From the NCBI RefSeq assembly GCF_036884655.1, contig NC_088342.1:32193501-32257500 (forward strand): a stretch of 64,000 nt of DNA, written 5' to 3'. Shown here one piece after another: positions 22,596-38,079 of this stretch. How positions within the stretch are numbered: the first letter of the stretch is position 1; each line of letters starts with the position of its first letter. The position numbers and the translations under genes were made by a program. The notes under the pieces were generated by a model. The model did not search any database, had not been told where the DNA came from, and saw only the letters and a program-made list of their open reading frames with translations. Source of the stretch: Musa acuminata AAA Group. Lineage: Eukaryota; Streptophyta; Magnoliopsida; Zingiberales; Musaceae.

Positions 22596-25479
22596 AGTTT
22601 TTTATGAGTGCTTAATTTAGATAGTAGGAATAGGAAATAAAAAATTATTTTTCAAAAATTATATCATGTTTTTCTTTTTAGCATCTTTGAAAAATTAAAA
22701 ATTTGATCATGAAAAGTATATTGCTAAGGTTTCATTCATGTTATGTTTTGAAATGTTGAATGATATATGCAACATTAGGGATGATAATTATATGATATGT
22801 GATAATGCTTAGGATTAATCCATGCATGTGTATCTTGATGACTTTATGTCATGCATAAGTTTTTGAATTAAATGTTGATTTAAAACTCTCATTTTAGATT
22901 AATATGTTTTTGATCTAATCGTTTTTATGACGAATTAAGATGGCATTCTCATGACATATTAAGATGACATAGTGCATGTACATCTATGTATGAATTTCTT
23001 GATAGTCTTCTAATGATAGATGTGATATCATGATGTGTTTGGTCTTGACGGCTTCATGACGAAACTTATGTTTCGATTTTAAATGATGATACATGTTTTC
23101 ACAAAAGACTTGAATACCCTCACATGAAATCAATTGTATGAAATGGAAATGAATTTTTTATCCTATTGAGATTAATGAATTTATTTTACCAATCTTGTGA
23201 ATCTCATGAAAATAAATATGATGAATATTTTGAAAATAAATGAGTGTATCATGCATTTGGTCATAATGATTTCTCTTGAACATACTTTTTGAAATCATAC
23301 TTGATGATGAATATCAAGATATAAAAGGATGTTATCATGGAATCATGCTTGATGATTTGTTTTATGAAATTTACCTTTTCGTCTTAAATGTTGACACTTG
23401 TTTTATTAAAGGTAAAGACATGCTTATAAGAAGCAAATCACATGAATAGAAATTTATAAAAACGAAATGTGATCCTCTATCTTGTCGACTTTTCAATAAA
23501 TCTATGCTTGTCATATATGAATTTATTGAATGTGACTTTGAGGATGATTTCAGATTTCACAAATGCTTGATTTATACTTATAACATAAGGCACATTTTAA
23601 ATATGAATCATGTTCAATGCTTCAATCATATTATATCTCCCTTAATTTGTTTTGTTCTCCTTGATTTATTTACTAAAGAGGAGAATCTTCCGAATGAATG
23701 AAATGATACAAATGAATCACTTATCGATATATCTTTTTGAAATATCTTTTTATTGTGATGTTGATAATTTGAGATGCTTGTTGGAATTCATGACATGAGC
23801 AAATTGAATCCTTGACTTACTCTTTATATGGCTTGAAAATAGATGTTTAAAATCTTGCTTGATGAGTTGTTTTATAAGATTTTGCCTTTACATCTTGAAC
23901 TTTCATGCTTATCTTGATTTGGCATATAAAGACTAAGGCATGCTTAGATGAAAAAGAATCACTTAAAAAATGCTTTTCCCATCTGATCAAGATTAATGAT
24001 TTCATGATATTTTGTAAATCTCGAAATTGATTTTGATGACTTGATTATGAGTTTCAAGTTAACCATTTGACTTGAATGAGTTTTATCTAAATCATAATCT
24101 TGATCTTGCAAAATTGGAATCACAAATAATATCTTTTGGTATTCATGAATTGATACTCACAATATGAAAGTATTGGTATTCATGACTTGAATTTGATTGA
24201 AACATTGCATGCTTAAATTAATCATTCTCCTATGTTTCAAAAATTCTTTAAATGTCTTATGTGATGATTGAAAATTAATTTGCTTTATGATGAATCACGA
24301 ATCATGACTTGATCTATGATATTGATATATTTTAATCATGATCCTTGGTTGTATAATTATTTTGCTCTATTAAAAAGATTTGTCAAATGAATCATGTCCT
24401 TCTTGAATTTTCTTGATATAACGAAATTATTTTGTAATATGGCTTGTATAATGATTAAATTTTTTAGCCATTGATTTCTCCCTTCTTTTCGATAATGATA
24501 AAGGAGGAGTTAGTTTACTAGCCTCCATATTTCAAAGGAAAGAAAATTTGCTAGCTCGATCATTTCATTGAAAGAACTTGCTATCATGAACACTACCAAT
24601 GAATTACAAATCTTGCAATCTAAAGAGAAGCAAAGAATTGCTATATGGAAAGAAGCAAAAAATGCAAAACTTAGAAAACTTATAATATAATTGCTCTTGC
24701 CATGCTTTATATCAAAAATAGGTTGATATCCTTAAAAGCATCGTATTAAATTTTTTAGTGTATTGCAATGTATCACATGTATCGCAAATTGAAAATTTTG
24801 AAACTATTATCATATCATGTTTAACATTTGATGTCTTTCATGACATGATTTCTTTGTATTGTTGTCTTGTTTGTATCATATGATGATTGAAATATTGATT
24901 GATGCAAATTCATAATTGATGTAAAAGTCTAAATCATTAGTTCCTCTCCTTCTTTTCGGTAATGACATAGGGGGAGAAAGATTGCTAGCTCAAGGCAAAT
25001 GCTGGCTAGCTTGTACTCTTCCCTTCTTTTTGACAAAAACAAAGGGGAGAAAGCTTTTGCTAGTTAGAACATGCAAAGAAAAGTAAAGTGCAATCTTGCA
25101 CAAGAAACAAGTGTTGAATTGCCATGATTGAACTTAAGAATCTTGTTATGCTTTTGTGCTTATCTATTGTGATGAAAATCTAGCTTCATGTTACAAATAC
25201 TTGCATATCTTTTAAAGTAGCTAGAGCTACTTCTCCTTTTGTTGATGACATAGGGGGAGAAATATATTGATGACTTTATGTATTGAATTGAATATTTTAT
25301 ATATATTTGTATGATGGTTTAAATGTTTTTCATAACATGTGATGAATGTTGCTTGGATTTGGGATAATCCAAGTGCTCTATCAATGGCATATTGATAGTG
25401 GGAGTTTGGTTAAACTCCGGGAAGTTAAGGTTAACTCCGTTAGTCATCAATTAGTTGTCATCATCAAAAAGGGGGAGAT
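22596..25479 (+). other. Non-coding internal region with repeated polypurine/hairpin modules
   Basis: 2.9 kb AT-rich, no gene. The first 240 bp are almost identical to 33739-33980 in the second gag-only element. Polypurine modules with a pyrimidine-rich partner lie at about 24480-24505, 24943-24978, 25019-25053 and 25231-25262. The terminal polypurine tract AAAAAGGGGGAGATT abuts the LTR at 25480. Degenerate GCTAGCTTG/AAGCAAA units lie between the modules. Confidence 0.75.
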
Positions 25480-27148
25480 TGTTGAATCTTAGATTTTGAT
25501 GATGAAACTAATTGATTGTGTTTAGATGTTTAACTACATTTTGAGCGATGCAGGTCTACTCGATCAAGATTAAATAGTTGACGTAGGAGGAATTGACGTT
25601 GTGCCGGAGGAGATCATGTCAGGATATTGGACGGTAGAAGGCTTCGGACGTCGGGCATCAGGCCAAGGAGAGTGGAATTACACCAAGGATATTAGGGTTG
25701 CGGAGGTCAACCACCGATTGGGCAACAAGCCGTAAGAGAGGACGATGCGCTGAAGAATTGGACGAAGCGCCAACTAATGACGTGACGGGCAATAGAATAT
25801 CAATTCACATTGTAATAATTGTCTAGATCGGAGTAGAGTTTTGGCTTGTGTGTGCAGGATTAACTACGATAACAATGAAGACATAAAGTAAAACAAAGTG
25901 CCGGAGTCAAGCGCAAAGGATTCGTTAGGAGTTCGAGAGTCCGACGGAAGTCCGAAGGTTCGTCGGGAATGTTGTCGGAACTAGCCAAGAATGAGTAAGG
26001 AGCTTGCCGAAGGGTTTTCGGAAGCTCACCGGAAGGTACATCGGAAGTTCGCGGAGCTCGCCGAGAAAGATCATAGCTAGCCGAAGAAGCTCGTCGGAAC
26101 TCGCCAAGATCAAATCGTGAAGTCTAGGAGCTTGCCGGGAGTTCACAGAATGGTTTCCGAGAGTTTATCGGAAGACCACCGGAAGTTCGCCGGAAGAAGT
26201 CTTGACTTACGGACTTTGTAATAGCTTAGGAAATATCTTTAAATTCATAGTTAGCATGTTAATTAGGGTTAGGATTAGGTGTTAATCCTATAACCCAAGT
26301 AGGGGCCAATTGGGCCCGAGTTTGAACTGATTTGGGCCAAGTTTGGAGCCCAACCAATGAGCTGAAATAGTCTAGGCGGTGGCACCGCCCAAAACCCGAA
26401 GGATCAGGCGGTGGTACCGCCGGACTGGGCGGTGGCACCGCCCAGCACCTGAAAGGTCAAGCGATGGAACCGCCACTGACCGACGGTGGCATCGCTAGTA
26501 AATGGTCAATATGACATTGACAGGCAGTGGCATCGCCACTGACAGGCGGTGGCACCGCCAACATCGGGAACCCAAAGGAATTCAAAATTTGGAGCCCAAA
26601 TTTAAATCCTCTTGGGGTCTATAAATACCCCTCAATTCTCAACAAAGAAGACAACCTTTGAGAAGTTAGAGATTGAGATAAAGCCTTAGCAAAGTCTTTA
26701 GCAAGTCTTGTTTTCAATAGTTTAAGTGTTCACCTCCCTCATTCTCTTTGAAAATCTATAAGAGTGTGAACCACTTGTAAAAGGTTATAAGAGGGGTATT
26801 TGTCCTTCCCCTTCAAAGTGATTTGCTAGTGAAAGTTGGGAGCCTCATCGAAGAAGGCTTCGCAAGTGGATGTAGGTCATTTGACCGAACTACTATAAAA
26901 TTGGCGTGTTCTATAGTTTGCATTTACTTATTGCTATTTACCATACTGCAAATCTTCATACGTGCTTTACTTCCTCATTACTTTTGTGGCACACCTTTAT
27001 GAACACGCTTTCGAGTTAAGCACTTTCGAGTTCGGTTTTTATCGTACGAAAGATTTTCCAAAACCGACGTTTTAATCCGCTACACTAATTCACACCCCCC
27101 CCTCCCCCCCCCCCCCCCCCCCCTCTTAGTATCGCTCCTATTCTAACA
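25480..27148 (+). repeat. 3' LTR of the gag-only element at 19996
   Basis: 1669 bp, TGTTGAATC...TTCTAACA, with TATAAATA at 26620-26627. The C run near 27094-27122 is interrupted by a T. The U3 array has one more palindromic unit than the 5' LTR. Confidence 0.9.
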
Positions 27149-27893
27149 AAAACAATGGCACACAGTTCATGAGTTTAATAATTTATAAAAGATAAATATT
27201 TTTTTTTAAATAAAAAACTAGTAACGTATGTCCAGTCTAATGCAAACCTTCTCTAAAAATTTTAGGTTTTGGGCTAAAATTAGTGCATCATATATTAGGA
27301 TATATTTTCTCTAGCCAATTATTTTGGACTAATATAAACGTTCAAATATCAAAAAATATTATATGGATCCAAGATATTTATACGAAAATAAAGAAAGGCC
27401 AAAATAAACTAATAGCACATAGTTCTAAAAATGAATAATTTATAAAAATATCAAAAAATTCCTAAAATAAAAATCATTAACAAATGTTCATCTAAATCTA
27501 ATTTAAACTATTATTAAAATTTTCAGGTGTATAAGACCAGTCCTTCTATGCTATGCATCTTTTTTATATTTTGGACGGATAAAAACACTGCATCTCATAT
27601 TACAAAATATATTCTTTGGCACAAGCTTTAACCAATTGTTTTAGATGAATATTAAAACACATTGTACGGATCCATAATATTCACATGGAAATGAAAAAAA
27701 GTTGGTCAAAACTAAAAAAAAACACGTGGTTCACAAGTTAAATATTTCTTACAAATATAGAATAAATTCTTCTAAAGAGCAAACTAGTGACATCTGTCCA
27801 CTTGGGTCCGATGTAAATATTTTTTTAAAAATAAATATAATTTAGATCTATCCTTCTATTTGATGTATTATTTTTAAATTATAGACAAAAAAC
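27149..27893. repeat. Degenerate tandem repeat, ~310-bp unit (middle segment)
   Basis: Continuation of the array of 19270-19995 after the inserted element. The GGATCC block recurs at 27363 and 27666 (303 bp apart). Further shared words are GTTCATGAGTT/GTTCACAAGTT and GACATCTGTCCA near the end of each unit. It is cut at 27894 by the nested LTR complex. Confidence 0.75.
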
Positions 27894-28416
27894 TGTTAGG
27901 ATCAAGTCGGTACTAAGAGGGGGGGTGAATTAGTATAGCGGATAGAAACGTCAATTTAAAATTCTTCGTACGATACAACTTGTTTCAGAAAGATATTAAC
28001 TTGAAAGCGTATGAGAGTGTAGTGAAAGGAATAAGAAGGTAAAGTAGTTTGTAGTAAAGATAAATTGCTCAAAAAGAAATATAAACCAATTTATAGTTGT
28101 TCGATCGCTATGACCTATATCTACTTCCAATTCCTCCTCTACCGAGGCCATCGGCTTTCACTATCAATCTTCCTTCAATGGGCAAAGATCAACTACCCTT
28201 ATAACTCGATTCTTCTTTTAATAGATTTAGGATAGAACCTTTATAACCCCCTTCACTCCACTCCTAAACAAAACTAATACTTAGAGTTTGAGAGGAGTTC
28301 TCACAAGATTACAATAGCATTTTTATTTCCTTTTGCTCTCAATTCTTGTGTTTCTTAACCAGAGATGAGAGAAGTATTTATAGGCTTCAAGTGGATTCAA
28401 ACTTGGAACCTAAAAG
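27894..28416 (-). repeat. Truncated LTR head A (Sirevirus-like)
   Basis: It starts TGTTAGGATCAAG like the other minus-strand LTRs and holds the same R/U5 sequence for 523 bp, up to the point after CTTGGAACCTAAAAG. There a second LTR head begins. The remainder of this LTR is not seen anywhere to the right. Confidence 0.7.
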
Positions 28417-29235
28417 TATTATGATCAAGAGCGGCACTAAGAGGGGGGGTGAATTAGTGTAGCGAAAAAATTACTCCTTTCAAAAGTCTTCGTTTCGATT
28501 AAAATCAATTCCGAAGGAAATTGTTTCATAAAGATTTTAATTTGAAAGCATATGAGTGCGTAGAGAAAGCAATAAGAAGGTAAAGTAACTTGCAAGAAAG
28601 AAAATTTGCTCAAGACAAAATACAAACCAGAATTTAAAGTGGTTCGATCATTGTGACCTACATCTACTTTCGGATTCCTCCTCCATCAAGGTCACTGGCG
28701 TCCACTAATGGCTTTCCTTCAATAGGCGAAGACCAACCACCTTTTATAACGCTTTCTTCTTTTCACGAGTTTAGGAGATAACCCTTACAAGTCTCACACC
28801 TCTCTTGAATGATCTTAACACTTAGAAAGAGAGGAGGAGTACTCTAGCACTTTTACAACACTTTAACACTTCAAAGACTCAAGATTCTGCTAATACGTTT
28901 GTGCCCTTTCCTACAGAAAAGGATGGGGTATTATAAGCCCCACTGGCTTTAAAATTGGAGGCAAAAATATCATATCCCCAGATTTCAGGGTATTGGCGGT
29001 ACCATTACCATTACTGGGCAGTACTACCGCTTGCCACCTGTCACTGGGCGGTACCACTGCCCAGTTTGGGCGGTACAACCACTTGACAGAGCTTGGATTC
29101 TGAGCTCTGGTGGTACCACCACTTAACATGGGCGGTACCACCGTTGGCAACATTAACTGCCAACGGTACCACCGCCAAGTCTGGGCGGTACCACTACCCA
29201 GACCACCTAGGAGATTGGGTCTCCTAGGCGGTGCC
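28417..29235 (-). repeat. Truncated LTR head B (Sirevirus-like)
   Basis: It starts TATTATGATCAAGAG, a mutated TGTTAGGATCAAGAG. It continues through R and into the palindromic U3 array (GGTACCACC type, 28990-29235), where LTR C is inserted. Confidence 0.7.
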
Positions 29236-30374
29236 TGTTAGGATCAAGAGTCGGCACTAAGAGGGGGGGTGAATTAGTGCAGCGGTAAAAGTTACGTGGG
29301 TTCAAAAAACCTTCGTACGATAAAAATCATTTACGTTGAAAACCAATTTCGGAAACTTAACTTGAAAGCGTTTTTGTAAAGATAACTTGAAAGCGTACAG
29401 AAGATGTATAGTGGATGTAAAGCAAGGAAGGTAGTTTGCAATTAAGATAAATAGCAAAACAGAAATGAAAATCGATTTATAGTGGTTCGGTCGTTGTGAC
29501 CTACATCCACTCCTTCGATTCCTCTTCCGTCGAGACCACAAACATCCACTAACGATCTTCCTTTAATAGGTGAAGATCAACCTCCTTCTTACACCCCTCT
29601 TCTCCTTTTCATAAGTTTAGGAGTCAACCTTTACAAGCACTCACTCCTCTCTCAAACTTTTCTAACACTTAGAGCTTGAAGTTGATTCTCACAAGAGATT
29701 TCTACAGTGTTTTTCCCTTTTTAAACTCTCTGTGCTTGTGTGCTTTAACCAGGGATGAGAGGAGTCTTTATAGTCTTCAAGTTGATTCAAACTTGGAGCC
29801 TAAAAACATCTCATCTTGGGTTTCCCGAGCACAAGCGGTACCACCGCCTATGCTAGGCGGTACCACCGCTAGTGTCAGTCTGACACTAACACTACACTGG
29901 GTGATACCACCGCCCAGTCTGGCAGTACCACCGTCTGGGGGACTATGCTGGGCGGTACCACCGCCTGGCACCCTGCCAGGGGAGGTACAACCGCCCAAAC
30001 TAGCGGTACCACCGCTTGACACAGTCTCGAAAATTATGCCACGACGGTGACACTTCTTGGGGCACTGTTTGGGCCTCTCATTGGGCCCAACACAGTCCTT
30101 ACATGGGCCTAGCTGGCCCCTAATTGGGTTGGCATAAATCTAAATCCAATTACGTGCTAACTACGATTCCTAAGACATATTCTAAGCTAAACAAGTCCGT
30201 AAGTCTTGATTCTTCCACGAGCTTCCGGCGAACTTCCGACGATCTCTCGACAATGTTTCGGCGGACTCCCGGAAAGCTCCTAGACTTCACGATGATCTTC
30301 TTGGTGAGTTCCGATGAGCTTCTTTAGCAAGCTCCGAGACTTCTCGGTTGGTTCTGCCAGAACTTCTAACGAAC

Positions 30375-31116
30375 CATCACGGCCTTAGTTGTAATTGCCT
30401 AAGGCGTGAGGCACCCTTGTGGCCAAGACGCGAACTTAGCTTGTATTGCCTAAGTTGCGCTTCGCCCTTGCGATATTGCTCTGCAAAGACTAGCCCACTT
30501 GTAATCTCTCGCAGGTCTCGAAGGACCTGTAAAAGAGAACGTTGATTAGTTCGAAAGAACGAGCGACGGACAAGTCCCGAAGACTCACGAAAAGGGGAAG
30601 CTTTACAAACAATTCAGCGAGCACCTTATATGCACAAGAGAAAAGAGGGAGAGGGGGAAAACAAGGGCTTTAGAAGGTTGAACGAACAGTTGCAAGCCCA
30701 CAAACAGCTGCTCACTGAGTCCCGGGCGCGACAACAAGTTCTCGTCAAGGCAACATGAGAACTTGCGAATGAGTGTTCAACGCCCGGTACTATACCAAAG
30801 CCCCATCCATCCCTATGCCACCCGGGGGGTTCCAAGGGGCTAAGATGGCTGACGTTTTGGTGAACGGAGGCAGATTCTAGAAATCAGCCCGTGGCACACG
30901 AAAACGAAGCTATTTTGGGTTGTTTTGAGGCTGTTTTGCTCGGTTCGGTTAGCGATCGCTTTGTAATGCTGCAGCTTATTTGAACTTACATTTTTACAAG
31001 TAAAATGACTCAAAACTAAGGCAAAACAGGCTGCCAAGTAGCTGTACATGTAGATGAGAGTGACGAACGGTTCGTTGAACGAAGTTGTTATGGGCGCGCG
31101 ACAACCGTTCGTGGCA
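30375..31116 (-). repeat. 3' LTR of the chromovirus
   Basis: 742 bp, matching 51495-51905 plus 56475-56805 along its whole length (GCCTAAGGCGTGAGGCACCCTTG, GCGAGCACCTTATATGCACA and so on, with scattered differences). The expected TG start is mutated to CA. The polypurine tract AAGTGGGGGAGAATG lies on the minus strand at 31115-31129. Confidence 0.85.
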
Positions 31117-31139
31117 TTCTCCCCCACTTAAACTGTCGA

Positions 31140-32741
31140 TGTTGAATCTCGTATTTTGATGATGAAACCACTTGATATGTGTTTATAATTTAAACTGCAT
31201 TTTGAGTGATGTAGGTCTACTCGATCAGGATTAGACAATTGACGCAGGAGGAATTGACGTTGCGCCGGAGGAGATCACGTCAGGATATTAGACGGTAGAA
31301 GGCTTCGGACGTCGGGCATCAGGCCAAGGAGAGCGAAATTACGCCAAGGATATCGGGGTTGCGGAGGTCAATCGTCGATTGGGTAACAAGCCACAAGAGA
31401 GGACAATGCACTGAAGAATCAGACGAAGCACCAACCAATGATGTGCCGAGCAATAGAATGTCAATTCGCATTGTAATAATTGTCTAGATCGGAGTAGAGT
31501 TTTAGCTTGTGTGTGCAGGATTAACTATGATAACGATAAAGACATAAAGCGAAACAAAGTGTCGGAGTCAAGCGTGAAGGATTCATTGCAAGTTGAGAGT
31601 TCGATGGAAGTCCGAAGGTTCGTCGGGAATGCTACCGGAACTAGCCGAGAATGAGTAGGGAGCTTGCCGAAGGGTTTTTCGGAAGCTAGCCGAAAGATTC
31701 GTTGGAAGTTCGCGAAGCTCGCCGAGAAAGATCGGAGCTTGCCGAAGAAGCTCATTGGAACTCGCCAAGATCAAATCGTGAAGTCTAGGAGCTTGCCGGG
31801 AGTCCGCAGAATGGTTTCCGAGAGTTCGTCGGAAGACCGCCGAAAGATCATCGGAAGCTCGCCGAAAGAAGTCTTGACTTGCGGACTTTGTAATAGCTTA
31901 GGAAATGTATTTAAAATTCATAGTTAGCACATTAATTAGGATTAGGATTAAAAGATAATCCTATATCCTGGTTAGGGGTCAATTGGGCCCAAAATTAGAC
32001 TTGGTTTGGGCTAAATTTAAAGCCCAACCAATGAACCGGAGGGTCTGGCAGTGGCACCGCCAGACTGGGCGGTGGCACCGCCCAGCACCCGAGAGCTGGG
32101 CGGTGGCACCGCTTGGCTGGGCAGTGGCACCGCCAGTCCACTGTCAGTGTCAGACACTGACAGGTGGTGGCACCGCCAACATCGGGAACCAAAGAGAATT
32201 CAAATTTTGGAGCCCAAATTTGAATCCTCTTGAGACCTATAAATACCCCTCAAATCTCAGCTAAGATAACAACTTTTTGAGAAGCAATTGATTGAGAGAA
32301 AGGTCTTAGAAAAGTCTTAGCTAGTCTTGTTTTCAATTTGCTAGTGTTCACCTCCTCTCTTGCTGAAAATCTGTAAGAGAGTGAACCGCTTGTAAAAAGT
32401 TGTAAGAGGGGTATTTACCCTTCCCTTTCAAGAGATTTGCAAGTGGAAGGTGGGAGCCTCATCGAAGAGGGGCCTCGCAAGTGGATGTAGGTCATTTGAC
32501 CGAACCACTTTAAAATCGGCATAATCTCTGGTTTGTATTTCATTACTGCTATTTACATTACAGCAAACCTTCTTACTTGCTTTATTTCCTCATTACTTTT
32601 GCTGCATAACTTTGCGAATACGCCTTCAAGTTAAGCACTTCCGAGTTCGTTTTTTATCATACGAAAGATTTGTCAAAACCGACGTTTTAATCCGCTGCAC
32701 TAATTCACCCCCCCCCTCTTAGTGCCGCTCCGATCCTAATA
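31140..32741 (+). repeat. 5' LTR of the gag-only element at 31140
   Basis: 1602 bp, TGTTGAATC...CCTAATA (terminal CA changed to TA), TATAAATA at 32238-32245. The U3 array has about two more palindromic units than the 3' LTR. Confidence 0.9.
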
Positions 32742-32791
32742 ATTGGTATCAGAGCCCGATATTTCTCATATCAGATTTACACCTAAGAGAA

Positions 32792-33738
32792 ATTGCTCTT
32801 CATGGCTTTCAAGAGGGCTTTTCAGTTGTTCATCCACCGTTGTTTAACGGATTGGACTACACTTATTGGAAAACTCGAATGAGAGTTTTCTTGATTTCTA
32901 TGAATTTGGATTTATGGAATATTATTGAAAATGGTTTTCAACTTCCCTCTAAACCGATGAACGAATGGTCGGATTTGGAGAAGAAGTATTTTTCTTTAAA
33001 CGCAAAGGCTATGAATGCCTTATTTTGCGTTTTGGATAAAAATGAGTTCAATCGGGTTTCTTTGTGCGAAACAGCTTTCGACATATGGCACACTCTTGAA
33101 ATCACACACGAAGGCACTTCTAGAGTTAAAGATTCGAAAATCAATATTTTAATGCATGATTTCGAGCTTTTTCGAATGAAGCCGAGCGAAACCATTGTTG
33201 ACATGTACACCCGTTTTATGGATGTGTCGTCAATGGTTTACAAGCTCTTGGCAAATGTTTCTCAAATTTTGAACTTGTTAGTAAAGTTTTACGATCACTT
33301 TCTAAAGCTTGGGAATCAAAAGTAACGACAATACAAGAAACAAAAGATTTAAATATTTTTCCACTTGAAGAACTTATCGGCTCATTGATGACATATGAAA
33401 TGGTGCGCAATGCACATGATGAACATAATGAACACTTGAACCACCTTCCAAAGAATAGGAAGGATTTGGAATTCCGGACAAATGAATACCACTTGAGCGA
33501 TGACTCAAGTGATGAGGACAATGATGAACTTGAACTTCAAACACTAACTCTTAATAAGTTCATTAAACAAAAATCTAAAATAAACAATGAACTTGAACAG
33601 AGGAAGAGGCCAAAGAAAAGGAAGGCACCCAAGGATGAATCAAGAACTTCCAAAGGTGAAACGACGAATTGGGCTTTGATGGGCTTCGACTACAAGGTAA
33701 GTAACTCAACTCTCTTGAATTATTTTGAAATTACTTGA
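32792..33738 (+). pseudogene. Gag relic of the second gag-only element
   Basis: Aligns throughout with the gag at 21651. The expected ATG is ATT here (32792-32794), and a 2-bp insertion near 33225 (GGATGTGTCG where relatives have GGATGTCG) shifts the frame. The Trp codons that became stops in the other copy are intact (LDLWNIIENG, NEWSDLEKK, DIWHTLEITHEGTS). The C-terminal half reads openly from about 33385 to the same ending, DYKVSNSTLLNYFEIT. AAG-GTAAGT recurs at 33694-33702. Confidence 0.85.
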
Positions 33739-36523
<2,785 letters not shown>

Positions 36524-38079
36524 TGTTGAATCTTGTATTTTGATGATGAAACCACTTGATATTTGTTTATAATTTAAACTGTATTTTGAGTGATGCAGGT
36601 CTACTCGATCAGGATTAGATAGTTGACGCAGGAGGAATTGACGTTGCGCCGGAGGAGATCACGTCAGGATATTGGATGGCAAAAGGCTTTGGACGTCGGG
36701 CATCAGGCCAAGGAGAGCGGAATTGCGCTAAGGATATCGGGGTTGCGGAGGTCAACCGTCGATTGGGCAACAAGCCGCAAGAGAGGACGATGCACTGAAG
36801 AATTGGACGAAGCGCCAACCAATGACGTGCCGAGCAACAGAATGTCAATTCGCGTTGTAATAATTGTCTAGATCGGAGTAGAGTTTTAGCTTGTGTATGC
36901 AGGATTAACTACGATAACGATGAAGACATAAAGCGAAACAAAGTGTCGGAGTCAAGCGCGAAGGATTCATTGCGAGTTCGAGAGTTCGACGGAAGTCCGA
37001 AGGTTCGTTGGGAATGCTATCGGAACTAGCTGAGAATGAGTAGGGAGCTTGCCGAAGGGTTTTTTGGAAGCTCGTCGGAAGATTCGTTAGAAGTTCGCGG
37101 AGCTCGCCGAGAAAGATCAGAGCTTGCCGAAGAAGCTCATTGGAACTCGCCAAGATCAAATCGTGAAGTCTAGGAGCTTGTCGGGAGTCCGCAGAATGGT
37201 TTCCGAGAGTTCGTCGGAAGACCGTCGGAAGATCACCGGAAGCTCGCCGGAAGAAGTCTTGACTTGTGGACTTTGTAATAGCTTAGGAAATGTCTTTAAA
37301 ATTCGTAGTTAGCACATTAATTAGGATTAGGATTAAAAGATAATCCTATATCCTGGTTAGGGGCCAATTGGGCCCAAAATTAGACTTGGTTTGGGCTAAA
37401 TTTAAAGCCCAACTAGTGAACCGGAGGGTCTGGCGGTGGCACCGCCAGACTAGGCGGTGGCACCGCCAGTCCACTATTAGTGTCAGACACTGACAGGCGG
37501 TGGTACCGCCAGCATCGGGAACCAAAGAGAATTCAAATTTTGGAGCCCAAATTTGAATCCTCTTGAGGCCTATAAATACCCCTCAAATCTCAGCTAAGAT
37601 AACAACTTTTTGAGAAGCAATTTATTGAGAGAAAGGTCTTAGAAAAGTCTTAGCTAGTCTTGTTTTCAATTTGCTAGTGTTCACCTCCTTCTTTCTTGCT
37701 GAAAATCTGTAAGAGAGTGAACCACTTGTAAAAAGTTGTAAGAGGGGTATTTACCCTTCCTTTTCAAGAGATTTGCAAGTGGAAGGTGGGAGCCTCATCG
37801 AAGAGGGGCCTCACAAGTGGATGTAGGTCATTTGACCGAACCACTTTAAAATTGGCGTAATCTCTGGTTTGCATTTCATCACTGCTATTTACATTACTGC
37901 AAACCTTCTTACTTGCTTTATTTTCTCATTACCTTTGCTGCACAACTTTGTGAATACACCTTCAAGTTAAGCACTTCCGAGTTCGTTTTTTATCGTATGA
38001 AAGATTTGTCAAAACCGACGTTTTAATCCGCTGCACTAATTCACCCCCCCCCCCTCTTAGTGCCGCTCCGATCCTAACA
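36524..38079 (+). repeat. 3' LTR of the gag-only element at 31140
   Basis: 1556 bp, TGTTGAATC...CCTAACA, TATAAATA at 37571-37578. It is 46 bp shorter than its partner, almost all of it in the U3 palindrome array (37430-37515). Confidence 0.9.

Larger units (their letters stand above)
19996..27148 (+). mobile_element. Complete gag-only (pol-less) Sirevirus-like element
   Basis: 7153 bp with LTRs at 19996-21600 and 25480-27148 and an exact 5-bp target duplication AAAAC at 19991-19995 and 27149-27153. A primer site follows the first LTR and a polypurine tract precedes the second. The 3.9-kb internal region holds only a gag relic and about 2.9 kb of AT-rich non-coding DNA, with no protease, integrase, RT or RNase H. 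It must have moved with enzymes from another element. It sits inside the ~310-bp tandem repeat. Confidence 0.9.
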
